Source: Bacillota bacterium (GTDB lineage: Bacteria > Bacillota > Clostridia > Christensenellales > CAG-138). Taken from it: a stretch of DNA of 22,275 nucleotides. The stretch lies in assembly GCA_016288175.1 (NCBI GenBank), contig JAEEYN010000214.1:1-22275 (forward strand), given 5' to 3'. Of this stretch, positions 16,063 through 22,275 are shown in pieces. The translations under genes and the position numbers were made by a program. Positions within the stretch are counted from its first letter, which is position 1, and each line of letters begins with the position of its first letter. The notes beneath the pieces are model-generated. The model did not search any database and was not told the origin of the DNA. It saw nothing but the letters and a program-made list of their open reading frames with translations.

Positions 16063-17292
16063 ATGGAAAGCAACGTAACTCCGATCAAATTCAGAAGCGA
16101 AAGCGAAAAGAAGCGCCGCAGGTACGAGCTGCCCGGCGGTCTTCTCAGCATGGATTTCCCCCTGTTCTTCACTGTCATCGCGATCTCCCTTTTCGGCCTC
16201 GTCATGCTCTTTTCCGCAAGCTATTACAAGGGCATGAGCGATTACGGCGACGGCCTGCACTATGTCAAGAGCCAGGCTGTGTACCTCGCCGCCGGGATCA
16301 TAGCGATGTTCGCGATCTCCCTTGTCCCCTATAAGGTCTACCGATCGAAATTCGTCGTCATCGGCGGTTATCTTCTGATGCTCATCCTGCTATTTGCCGC
16401 GAAATTCATGGGCAGAACGGTCCTCGGCGCGCAGCGCTGGATCCAGATCGGGCCGATCAGCTTCCAGCCTTCGGAGATCGTCAAATTTATAATGATCATC
16501 TGTATCGCCGCCTATATGAGCCATTTCGCGAAATACATGAAGCGGTTCACATGGGGCGTACTTTTCGTTATCCTGCTCATCATCCCGCCCTGCATCCTCA
16601 TCTTCCTCCAGCCGAATATGTCGATGCTGATCATCATCGTCATCGTGACTTTCATCATGATGTTCCTCGGCGGTTCGAGCCTCAAGCAGCTGCTCGGCAT
16701 CGGCGCCGTCGGCGTCGCCGGCATCGTCGGCCTGATCTTCACTGCGGGCTACCGCTCCAGCCGCGTCACCGCGTGGCTCGACCCCTGGGCGGATCCCCTC
16801 GGCGATTCCTTCCAGACCGTGCAGTCGCTCTACGCCTTCGGCAACGGCGGTTTCTTCGGTCAGGGCCTTGACGCAAGCAGGCAGAAGCTGCTCTTCCTGC
16901 CCGAAATGGAGAACGACTACATCCTCGCGATCATCGCGGAGGAGCTCGGTTTCTTCGGCGTCGCGCTGCTGCTGCTCGCCTACGCATTCGTCATCTACCG
17001 CGGGATCCGCATCGCGCTTTCCGTGAAGGATAAATTCGCCGCCCTCGTTGCGGGCGGCATCTCCGCCACGCTCGCCGTGCAGGTCCTCGTCAATGTCGCG
17101 GTCGTCACCAACACCATCCCCGCGACCGGCCAGACGCTGCCGTTCATCAGCGCCGGCGGTTCCTCCCTTCTCGTCTTCCTCGGCGCTGTCGGCATCCTGC
17201 TGAACATTTCGCGCTATGCCGACAGGCGGAGGGCTCCGCTCTTCCCGAAGAGGAAGACCGCGGAGGCGGAGAGCGAAGCTGAACGCGGATAA
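16063..17292 (+). CDS. ftsW: SEDS glycosyltransferase FtsW
   Basis: Polytopic lipid II polymerase that works with the class B PBP encoded upstream. The protein has 409 residues with about ten membrane segments after a basic 25-residue tail. Motifs are GAQRWIQIGPISFQPSEIVK, QPNMSM, the long extracellular loop with WLDPWADPLGDSFQTVQSLYAFGNGGFFGQGL, the catalytic aspartate D285 in LPEMENDYILAIIAEELGF, and the C-terminal TGQTLPFISAGGSSLL. The cluster position favours FtsW over RodA or SpoVE. It follows murD by 44 bases; murG, the usual next gene, is absent. Confidence 0.93.
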   Translation: MESNVTPIKFRSESEKKRRRYELPGGLLSMDFPLFFTVIAISLFGLVMLFSASYYKGMSDYGDGLHYVKSQAVYLAAGIIAMFAISLVPYKVYRSKFVVIGGYLLMLILLFAAKFMGRTVLGAQRWIQIGPISFQPSEIVKFIMIICIAAYMSHFAKYMKRFTWGVLFVILLIIPPCILIFLQPNMSMLIIIVIVTFIMMFLGGSSLKQLLGIGAVGVAGIVGLIFTAGYRSSRVTAWLDPWADPLGDSFQTVQSLYAFGNGGFFGQGLDASRQKLLFLPEMENDYILAIIAEELGFFGVALLLLAYAFVIYRGIRIALSVKDKFAALVAGGISATLAVQVLVNVAVVTNTIPATGQTLPFISAGGSSLLVFLGAVGILLNISRYADRRRAPLFPKRKTAEAESEAERG

Positions 17293-17316
17293 AAAGCCCG
17301 CGGATCGGAGTCAACA

Positions 17317-18540
17317 ATGGATACCAAACACGACGGCAAAACCAAATCTCGCGGAGCGAAGCCCGCGGCAAAGGGCGGATCCCCCGCCGAAACGAAGCCC
17401 TCCGAAAAGCCGGAAGTGAGCTTCGATTTCAGTTTCGATAAAGGGGAAACTGCCGTCGGCGCGAAGGAAAACCCCGCCGCAAAGCCCGAAGAGAGGGAGC
17501 TCGAATTCTTCCCCGCCGAAGGCCCTGCTCTGCTCAGGGGCGGCCGGAACAGCGACAAAAAAGCCGAAGAAGAAAAGGAAAAAGACTCAAAGCCTTCAAA
17601 GAAGGGATCCGGCCGCAGAAAGAAAAAAGCCCCCGAAAAGCCGGAAGCGGATAATCAAAAGAAAAGATCCGGCAAAGCCGAAAAGAAGCGCGGCAAAGCC
17701 GATAAAAAGCACGGCGAAAAGAAGCACGGCAGTGAAAAGGACGAGCTCGACACCTCCTCCGTCGCCGTCGCCCGCGGCATAAGCCACGAAGCGCGCCGCA
17801 GGAAGCAGAACCTCCACGACCTTCTGAAGATCGGGGCCATCGCCCTCGTCATCGGCCTGCTCGTCGGCGCGGGTATCCTCGGCTACCGCCTCACGACCGT
17901 CAAAAAGATCACCGTCACCGGCTCCGAAAAATACTCCGAGGAGCAGCTTCTGAGCATGAGCCGCATCCATGCCGGCGACAGTTATTTTTCCTACAGCGAG
18001 AAGGAGCTTACGGACGCGATGAACGCGATCAGCGATATCCGCACCGTCTCCGTTACAAAAAAACTTCCGAACAAGATCAGCATCGTCGTCGCAGATATCC
18101 TTCCCCGCGCCGCGATCGAATCCTCGAGCGGACATTACTCGATTATCAGCGCGGACGGCTATGTTCTGAGCGTCGGCGAGACCGATGCGAATGGCCTGAC
18201 TGTGATCCGCGGCATGAGCGGCGAAGGCATCTCGCTCAACACATTCATCAACAAGCAGAGCCCGACGATCCGCACGATGGCCGCGATCAAGCTCCTTGCG
18301 GCGATCGACGAAAGCCCGATCCGGGACAGCGTCCTTGAGATCGACCTTTCGAGTTCCGTCTATGTCACCCTCGAACTCGAAGGCAATTATTCGATCGTTC
18401 TCGGCTCCGTCACGACGGCGCACGAGTGCATCGAAACCGCCGCGAAAGCCTATGCGAAGTTCCTTCCCGTCTATCCGAACGGCGGCGAGATCCAGGTCTT
18501 CTTCGGCAAAACAACGGTCGATTTTACACCGGCCGGCTGA
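17317..18540 (+). CDS. ftsQ: Cell division protein FtsQ/DivIB with long charged N-terminal tail
   Basis: Bitopic divisome protein of 407 residues. A cytoplasmic tail of about 170 residues is rich in Lys, Glu and Asp, with repeats such as KKRGKADKKHGEKKHG. One membrane segment follows (about 172-192, IGAIALVIGLLVGAGILGY). The POTRA domain begins VKKITVTGSEKYSEEQLLSMSRI, followed by the beta domain with PNKISIVVADILPRAAI. Such long charged tails are common in clostridial DivIB. CGGAG lies six bases before ATG 17317, and the gap to ftsW is 24 bases. It is the last gene before the strong terminator. Confidence 0.93.
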   Translation: MDTKHDGKTKSRGAKPAAKGGSPAETKPSEKPEVSFDFSFDKGETAVGAKENPAAKPEERELEFFPAEGPALLRGGRNSDKKAEEEKEKDSKPSKKGSGRRKKKAPEKPEADNQKKRSGKAEKKRGKADKKHGEKKHGSEKDELDTSSVAVARGISHEARRRKQNLHDLLKIGAIALVIGLLVGAGILGYRLTTVKKITVTGSEKYSEEQLLSMSRIHAGDSYFSYSEKELTDAMNAISDIRTVSVTKKLPNKISIVVADILPRAAIESSSGHYSIISADGYVLSVGETDANGLTVIRGMSGEGISLNTFINKQSPTIRTMAAIKLLAAIDESPIRDSVLEIDLSSSVYVTLELEGNYSIVLGSVTTAHECIETAAKAYAKFLPVYPNGGEIQVFFGKTTVDFTPAG

Positions 18541-18562
18541 ACCTTCGGCAAAACGCAGACAT

Positions 18563-18599
18563 CACGGACCGCCCCCGCGGCGATCCGTGTCTTTTTTTT
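18563..18599 (+). terminator. Strong intrinsic terminator after ftsQ
   Basis: Stem CACGGA/TCCGTG (18563-18568, 18584-18589) continuing past one mismatch into CGCC/GGCG, with a 5-nt loop, then a run of eight T (18592-18599). It ends the mraZ-ftsQ transcript and separates it from ftsA-ftsZ. Confidence 0.88.
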
Positions 18600-18631
18600 A
18601 AAATTCTTTCGTTTTTCGTCGCATTTGGTAC

Positions 18632-18661
18632 TTGCACGCAATAATATTGGTATGCTATAAT
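18632..18661 (+). promoter_or_regulatory. Promoter of ftsA-ftsZ
   Basis: TTGCAC (18632-18637), an 18-bp spacer and TATAAT (18656-18661) with TGC in front. The 11-base string TATGCTATAAT is identical to that at the mraZ promoter. Start is predicted near 18668, giving a leader of about 125 bases. Confidence 0.83.
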
Positions 18662-18666
18662 AACTT

Positions 18667-18757
18667 CGCATATGTGTGGGGTCGCGGTCGTTGGCGCGCT
18701 TCGCTGTTTTGCCATGCTCATGCGGCTTTGCTTTCTTTGTAAACCGAAGCATATGCG
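18667..18757 (+). other. Structured ftsA leader closed by an 8-bp inverted repeat
   Basis: CGCATATG (18667-18674) lies at the predicted transcript start and pairs perfectly with CATATGCG (18750-18757). It would enclose about 75 nt that contain a smaller hairpin near 18724-18746 (CGG-TTT / AAA-CCG with a bulge). The frame of ftsA stays open through the leader, but no start there has a Shine-Dalgarno. Confidence 0.5.
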
Positions 18758-18792
18758 TTCCTTTGAATTTCGCAATTGGAGTGCCTGTTCGG

Positions 18793-20004
18793 ATGAAGCA
18801 CAGCACTGTGATCGATATCGGCTCAAGCAAGGTTTGCTGCATGACCGCCGCGACTGCCGCCGACGGCGCGCTTGTTGTCCGCGGCGTTGAAACAAGGCCC
18901 TATTCCGGCTATCGGCTCGGCGGTCTTCCAACCGCCGCCTCGCTCGCTGAAGCGCTCGATTCCGCGCTTTCCGCGCTCTATGCTTCGACCGGTCTCCGCC
19001 CGAGGACCGTCTGCGTCGGCGTTCCCGCGCCCTTCATCAAAACAGTCGTCAATTCCTCGGAGATCGAGATCGAATCCCGTTCCGGGAAGGTTTCGGACGC
19101 GGACATCGATTATCTTCTCGACTGTGCGGAGGATTTTCCCGTGCCGGAAGGCTTTGCGCCGATGCACAGCACTCCTTTCGACTATAAGCTCGACGGCTTT
19201 GCCTGCGAAGGCTCCCCCGTCGGCCGGAGTGCGAAAAAGCTTTCCGCAAGCTTCTGCGCCGCTCTCGCGGACGAGCGTTTCACTTCCGAAGTGAGCTCCG
19301 CGCTCGCGCCGCTCGGCATTTCCGTCGGTTCGTTCATTTCCGGCGGGATGGCAAGCGCCGCATACACGATACCCTTCGATTCCCGCCTTTCCGGCGCGAT
19401 CCTGATCGACTGCGGCGGCACCCATACCGACGTTTCCGCGATCCGCGGCAACGCCCTTTACAGGACGGAATCCATCGGCATCGGCGGCAGCCATTTCACG
19501 AGCGACGTCGCGCTCGGCCTGCGCCTTCCCTTCTCCGTTGCGGAGGAGCTGAAGCGGCGCTATGTTTTCGGCCTCGACTACGGCGAAAGCGCTCAGCTTG
19601 TTCGAATCCCGCAGGAAGGCGTTTTCGAGATCGCGCATTCGACCGTCCAGATGATCATCGAAGCAAGGGCGGACGAGCTTGCGTCCCATCTTTGCGCCGC
19701 GCTCGATTCGCTCGAGAGCGAGCTGCCGAAGGGCGCTCCAGTCTTCATGGTTGGAGGCATCGCCGCAATGCGGGGCGCGATCGACTATCTTTCCTCTGCG
19801 ACAGGGCGGAAGATCATTCTCAGCATGCCCGCGAACGGGCGCTTCAACACCGTCAACCACGCGCCGGTGCTTGCCCTCGCCCAGTTCATGCTCTACGGCG
19901 AAGGCGCGAACGCCGCTTTCGCGAAGCAGACCGGGGTCGTCAGCCGCGGCGGACGAATCCTCGATAATATTAAAGATTTTTTCATCGCAGGCAATAAGCG
20001 CTGA
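18793..20004 (+). CDS. ftsA: Divergent FtsA, actin-like membrane tether of FtsZ
   Basis: Actin-fold ATP-binding protein that anchors FtsZ to the membrane. The protein has 403 residues from ATG 18793. Phosphate-1 is DIGSSK (8-13), phosphate-2 is LIDCGGTHTD (D206), and the adenosine region is MVGGIAAMRG (G321), where most relatives have GGG. The C-terminal RILDNIKDFFIAGNKR (388-403) fits the amphipathic membrane-binding helix. GGAG lies 11 bases before ATG 18793, a wide spacing; GTG 18781 is an alternative start four codons earlier. It has its own promoter and is followed 45 bases later by ftsZ. Identity rests on the motifs, the terminal helix and the partner gene. Confidence 0.88.
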   Translation: MKHSTVIDIGSSKVCCMTAATAADGALVVRGVETRPYSGYRLGGLPTAASLAEALDSALSALYASTGLRPRTVCVGVPAPFIKTVVNSSEIEIESRSGKVSDADIDYLLDCAEDFPVPEGFAPMHSTPFDYKLDGFACEGSPVGRSAKKLSASFCAALADERFTSEVSSALAPLGISVGSFISGGMASAAYTIPFDSRLSGAILIDCGGTHTDVSAIRGNALYRTESIGIGGSHFTSDVALGLRLPFSVAEELKRRYVFGLDYGESAQLVRIPQEGVFEIAHSTVQMIIEARADELASHLCAALDSLESELPKGAPVFMVGGIAAMRGAIDYLSSATGRKIILSMPANGRFNTVNHAPVLALAQFMLYGEGANAAFAKQTGVVSRGGRILDNIKDFFIAGNKR

Positions 20005-20049
20005 ACTGCGAAACCACCATACGAATGCTGAAGGAGGTTCATTTATATT

Positions 20050-21450
20050 ATGGCATTTGATGTTGAACTTGATAACGAGCGCGGCAACGTTGCCCAGCTC
20101 AAGGTCGTCGGCGTCGGCGGCGCAGGCGGAAACGCCGTCAACCGCATGGTCGAATTCGGTCTCGGCGGAGTTGAATTCATCTCCGTCAATACGGACAAGC
20201 AGGCTCTGTTCACCTCTAAGGCAGACGTAACGGTCCAGATCGGCGAAAAGGCCACCAAGGGTCTCGGCGCGGGCAGCAATCCCGAAGTCGGCCGCAGTGC
20301 AGCCGAAGAGAGCGTTAAGGATATCGAAGAAGTTCTCCGCGGCGCGGATCTCGTCTTCGTGACCGCAGGTATGGGCGGCGGCACCGGCACCGGCGCTGCG
20401 CCGATCATCGCGAAGATCGCGAAGGAACTCGGCATCCTCACCGTCGGCGTTGTGACCAAGCCCTTCAATTTCGAAGGCCGTCCCCGAATGCGCAACGCGA
20501 TCGCGGGCATCAAGGAGCTCCGCGACGTTGTCGACACTCTGATCGTCATCCCGAACCAGAGGCTTCTCTCCGTTGTCGGCAAGGCTCCGATGGATGAAGC
20601 GCTCCGCACCGCGGACGATGTTCTCCGCCAGGGCGTGCAGGGCATTTCCGATATCATCACCCACCCCACCATGATCAACAGCGACTTCGCGGACGTCCGC
20701 ACCATCATTGCCGAAAAGGGCATGGCGCACATGGGCATCGGCACCGCGCAGGGCGACAATCGCTGCCTCGAAGCGGCGAAGCAGGCCGTCGCAAGCCCGC
20801 TTCTTGAAACCACCATCGACGGCGCCAGGGGCGTTCTGATCAACATCATCGGCGACAGCTCCCTCAGCATGGCCGAGATCGACGAAGCGGTCAGCCTCGT
20901 TTCCGACGCAGCGGATCCCGACGCGCGCATCATCTTCTCCATGGGTATGGATGACAGCATGAGCGACACCGTCCGCGTGACCGTCATCGCGACCGGTTTC
21001 GACTGGCCCGAAGAGCTCAGCGACAACCCGCCCGCAAGGAACTATGCCGCCGGCCGTCCCGCTGTCGGAACCGGCGTTATCCGCGATAACCGTCCCGATC
21101 CGCGCGCCGAAGTTAGGCCCGAACCCCGCGGTGAGGGCCGTCCCGCTCCGCGCAGCGACATCCGCGGCGAAGCCCGCGAGAACCGCGATGATTTCCGCGC
21201 TTCCGGCAACAGCGTCCGTCAGGAGAATCCCGCCCGCAGCAGGGGCATCCGCAGCGATTACAATCCCGGCGGATACACCGACCGTGAGTCCGTCCGCCCC
21301 GCAAGGCCGGAATACAGTTCCCCCATCGGCGATGATACCGAGACCGCACCCGCTCCGCGCCGCACCGTCGAGCAGTCCTCGAACTACGAGACCCGCGAAC
21401 GCAATTCCCTCGAGGTCCCCGCGTTCCTGCGCAGGAATAAGAACAAATAA
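20050..21450 (+). CDS. ftsZ: Cell division GTPase FtsZ
   Basis: Tubulin-like GTPase forming the Z ring. The protein has 466 residues, longer than the roughly 380 typical of Bacilli because of its linker. The N-terminal GVGGAGGNAVNRM is at 21-33, the GTP signature GMGGGTGTG at 107-115, and the T7 loop is NSDFADVRTII. A linker of about 130 residues (roughly 320-452) is rich in Arg, Pro, Asp and Glu with repeated RP-x-PR units. The C-terminal peptide LEVPAFLRR (454-462) binds FtsA and other partners. AAGGAGG lies 12 bases before ATG 20050. It is co-transcribed with ftsA. Confidence 0.99.
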   Translation: MAFDVELDNERGNVAQLKVVGVGGAGGNAVNRMVEFGLGGVEFISVNTDKQALFTSKADVTVQIGEKATKGLGAGSNPEVGRSAAEESVKDIEEVLRGADLVFVTAGMGGGTGTGAAPIIAKIAKELGILTVGVVTKPFNFEGRPRMRNAIAGIKELRDVVDTLIVIPNQRLLSVVGKAPMDEALRTADDVLRQGVQGISDIITHPTMINSDFADVRTIIAEKGMAHMGIGTAQGDNRCLEAAKQAVASPLLETTIDGARGVLINIIGDSSLSMAEIDEAVSLVSDAADPDARIIFSMGMDDSMSDTVRVTVIATGFDWPEELSDNPPARNYAAGRPAVGTGVIRDNRPDPRAEVRPEPRGEGRPAPRSDIRGEARENRDDFRASGNSVRQENPARSRGIRSDYNPGGYTDRESVRPARPEYSSPIGDDTETAPAPRRTVEQSSNYETRERNSLEVPAFLRRNKNK

Positions 21451-21472
21451 TCGTTTCGACCGACGAAACAGA

Positions 21473-21506
21473 AAGGCGCGTCCGAAAAGGCGCGCCTTGT
21501 TTTAAT
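21473..21506 (+). terminator. Intrinsic terminator after ftsZ
   Basis: Perfect 8-bp stem AAGGCGCG (21473-21480) / CGCGCCTT (21491-21498) with a 10-nt loop, followed by GTTTTAATT. It lies 22 bases past the ftsZ stop. Confidence 0.82.
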
Positions 21507-21552
21507 TCGGTTAAATATATTATCTAAGTATCAACCGTTCACATCCGAAATT

Positions 21553-21657
21553 CGTTATATGGTCAGAAGAGGAGCTGCGAGGGGTTCCGATTCATGTATT
21601 TCCTTCCTGTTTTACTGAAGACAAGAGACCGCCGATAACCGCGCGGTCTTTTGTCTT
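21553..21657 (+). repeat. Twin element copy 1: conserved 65-bp core plus hairpin
   Basis: Starts CGTTATATGG and matches copy 2 (21846) at about 78 of 82 bases before the hairpin loop. The hairpin pairs 21618-21632 with 21643-21657 over 15 bp including one G-U, with a 10-nt loop, and its 3' arm is T-rich (GGTCTTTTGTCTT). The core can be read as tiny plus-strand frames: ATG 21559, 19 codons ending at the hairpin but with no Shine-Dalgarno, or ATG 21594, 14 codons, preceded nine bases earlier by GAGGGG. A minus-strand 10-codon frame also has a good Shine-Dalgarno. None is proven. A small RNA or terminator repeat is the simplest reading. Confidence 0.7.
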
Positions 21658-21845
21658 TAGTTCAAAAAAAGAGCTATGTCCTTTCCCTCTGCGGCGGACG
21701 GATATCCGCAGCTCGCCGAAGGCGAATTCAGCTCAAAACGATCTGCTCACGAGTCTGAATTACCGCATCCGCGGCAGCTTGATAACCGCTGCAGGATATC
21801 CGCGGAAAAATTTTTATTCCGGCACAACTGACTGCATCCCTCATC

Positions 21846-21950
21846 CGTTATATGGTTAGAAGAGGAGCTGCGAGGGGTTCCGATTCATGTATTTCCTTCC
21901 TGTTTTACTAAAGACGAAAGACCGCCGAATGATCGGCGGTCTTTTGTCTT
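21846..21950 (+). repeat. Twin element copy 2: conserved 65-bp core plus hairpin
   Basis: Same orientation as copy 1 and 293 bases downstream. The hairpin is longer here: 17 bp, 21911-21927 with 21934-21950, loop AATGAT, one G-U at a different pair from copy 1. On the minus strand the same hairpin lies about 40 bases past the metG stop and is followed by TTCGTCTTT, so it could also terminate metG. The 188 bases between the copies (21658-21845) are not duplicated and show only two weak palindromic patches. Confidence 0.7.
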
Positions 21951-21990
21951 GCTTTCAAAAAAGAACAGTGTTTTTTGAGTTTTGCGTTTT

Positions 21991-22275
21991 TTATCGGACC
22001 TTCAGTCCCGATTCCATCTCGCTCATCGTGGTGAGCGCGGAAAGGTGAACGTCGCCGGCGTCGCTCGCGCAGAGGATCATGCCGCGGCTCTCGATGCCCG
22101 CCATCACGCGCGGCGCAAGGTTCGCGACCACGACGACGGTCTTGCCGACTAGGTCCTCCGGCTTATACCAGTTCTTGATGCCTGAAAGGACGGTCCGCTG
22201 CTCGCCCGCGAGGTCGAGCGTGCACTTCAAAAGCTTCTTGCTCTTTTTGACCTCTTCGCAGGCGACGACCTTCGC
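21991..22275 (-). CDS. metG: Methionyl-tRNA synthetase C-terminal tRNA-binding domain (cut by window edge)
   Basis: The last 94 codons of a gene entering from the right edge. The visible part is an OB-fold tRNA-binding domain with the series KSKKLLKCTLDLAGEQRTVLSGI, YKPEDLVGKTVVVVANLAPRVMAGIESRGMILCASD and LSALTTMSEMESGLKVR. This matches the C-terminal appendix of MetG in Bacillota. A stand-alone tRNA-binding protein such as CsaA has the same fold and cannot be excluded because the N-terminus is outside the window. It is convergent with ftsZ. Confidence 0.8.
   Translation of the reverse strand, partial: AKVVACEEVKKSKKLLKCTLDLAGEQRTVLSGIKNWYKPEDLVGKTVVVVANLAPRVMAGIESRGMILCASDAGDVHLSALTTMSEMESGLKVR

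Noticed and set aside
18676..18792. N-terminal extension of FtsA from GTG 18676
   Set aside because: GTG 18676 would lie about 8 bases from the predicted transcript start with no Shine-Dalgarno. The extension has no FtsA homology; the phosphate-1 motif sits normally at residue 8 from ATG 18793.
18823..20730. 635-codon minus-strand open frame opposite ftsA and ftsZ
   Set aside because: It covers two conserved division genes and spans their intergenic gap without its own ribosome binding site or domains.
21507..21552. Promoter just upstream of twin element copy 1
   Set aside because: AT-rich hexamers such as TTATCT exist, but none has a good -35 at 16-18 bp, and the best candidate overlaps the ftsZ terminator.
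1..22275. tRNA or rRNA genes, CRISPR arrays, insertion sequences
   Set aside because: No tRNA cloverleaf, rRNA segment, regularly spaced repeat array or transposase frame was seen on either strand.

Overview
This 22.3 kb window reads as the division and cell wall (dcw) neighbourhood of a GC-rich Bacillota bacterium, most likely an uncultured member of the Clostridia. Supporting signs are a PrkC-type PASTA kinase with its PP2C phosphatase, MraZ, a class B PBP carrying PASTA domains, a DivIB-type FtsQ, a MurE with the meso-DAP signature DNPR, strong Shine-Dalgarno sites and extended -10 promoters (TGnTATAAT). No genus can be named from the sequence alone.

Layout. (1) Positions 1-5269, minus strand: a tight operon read right to left, def-fmt-rsmB-rlmN-stp-prkC. 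Most junctions overlap by 4 bases, a clear promoter lies at 5345-5373, and prkC is cut by the left edge. (2) Positions 5421-7172, minus strand: maf followed by an MreB-family gene whose ATPase motifs are degraded. The ribosome binding site of the MreB-like gene lies inside a terminator-like hairpin. (3) Positions 7291-7385: a divergent control region with the maf and mraZ promoters back to back around an A/T tract. Three AAGTG boxes spaced exactly 10 bp overlap the mraZ -35, as expected for MraZ autoregulation. (4) Positions 7443-18540, plus strand: mraZ-rsmH-ftsL-pbp-murE-mraY-murD-ftsW-ftsQ, ending at a strong terminator. murF, murG, murC and murB are missing from their usual places. A roughly 144-nt highly structured RNA element ending in a U-tract sits between mraY and murD. 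(5) Positions 18632-21450: ftsA-ftsZ as a separate unit with its own promoter and a long structured leader, followed by a terminator. (6) Positions 21507-21990: a gene-free stretch holding two nearly identical ~105-bp elements in the same orientation. Each ends in a long hairpin kept intact by G-U pairs. (7) The 3' end of metG on the minus strand enters from the right edge.

How the genes work together. Rows 3 to 5 make and polymerise lipid II precursors (MurE, MurD, MraY), polymerise and crosslink septal wall (FtsW plus PBP), and build the divisome (FtsL, FtsQ/DivIB, FtsA, FtsZ). PrkC/Stp would sense muropeptides through PASTA domains and tune this machinery. Def and Fmt handle N-formyl-Met at the start of translation, while RsmB, RsmH and RlmN methylate rRNA.

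The least explained items are the twin 3' elements near metG, the mraY-murD RNA and the MreB-like protein.
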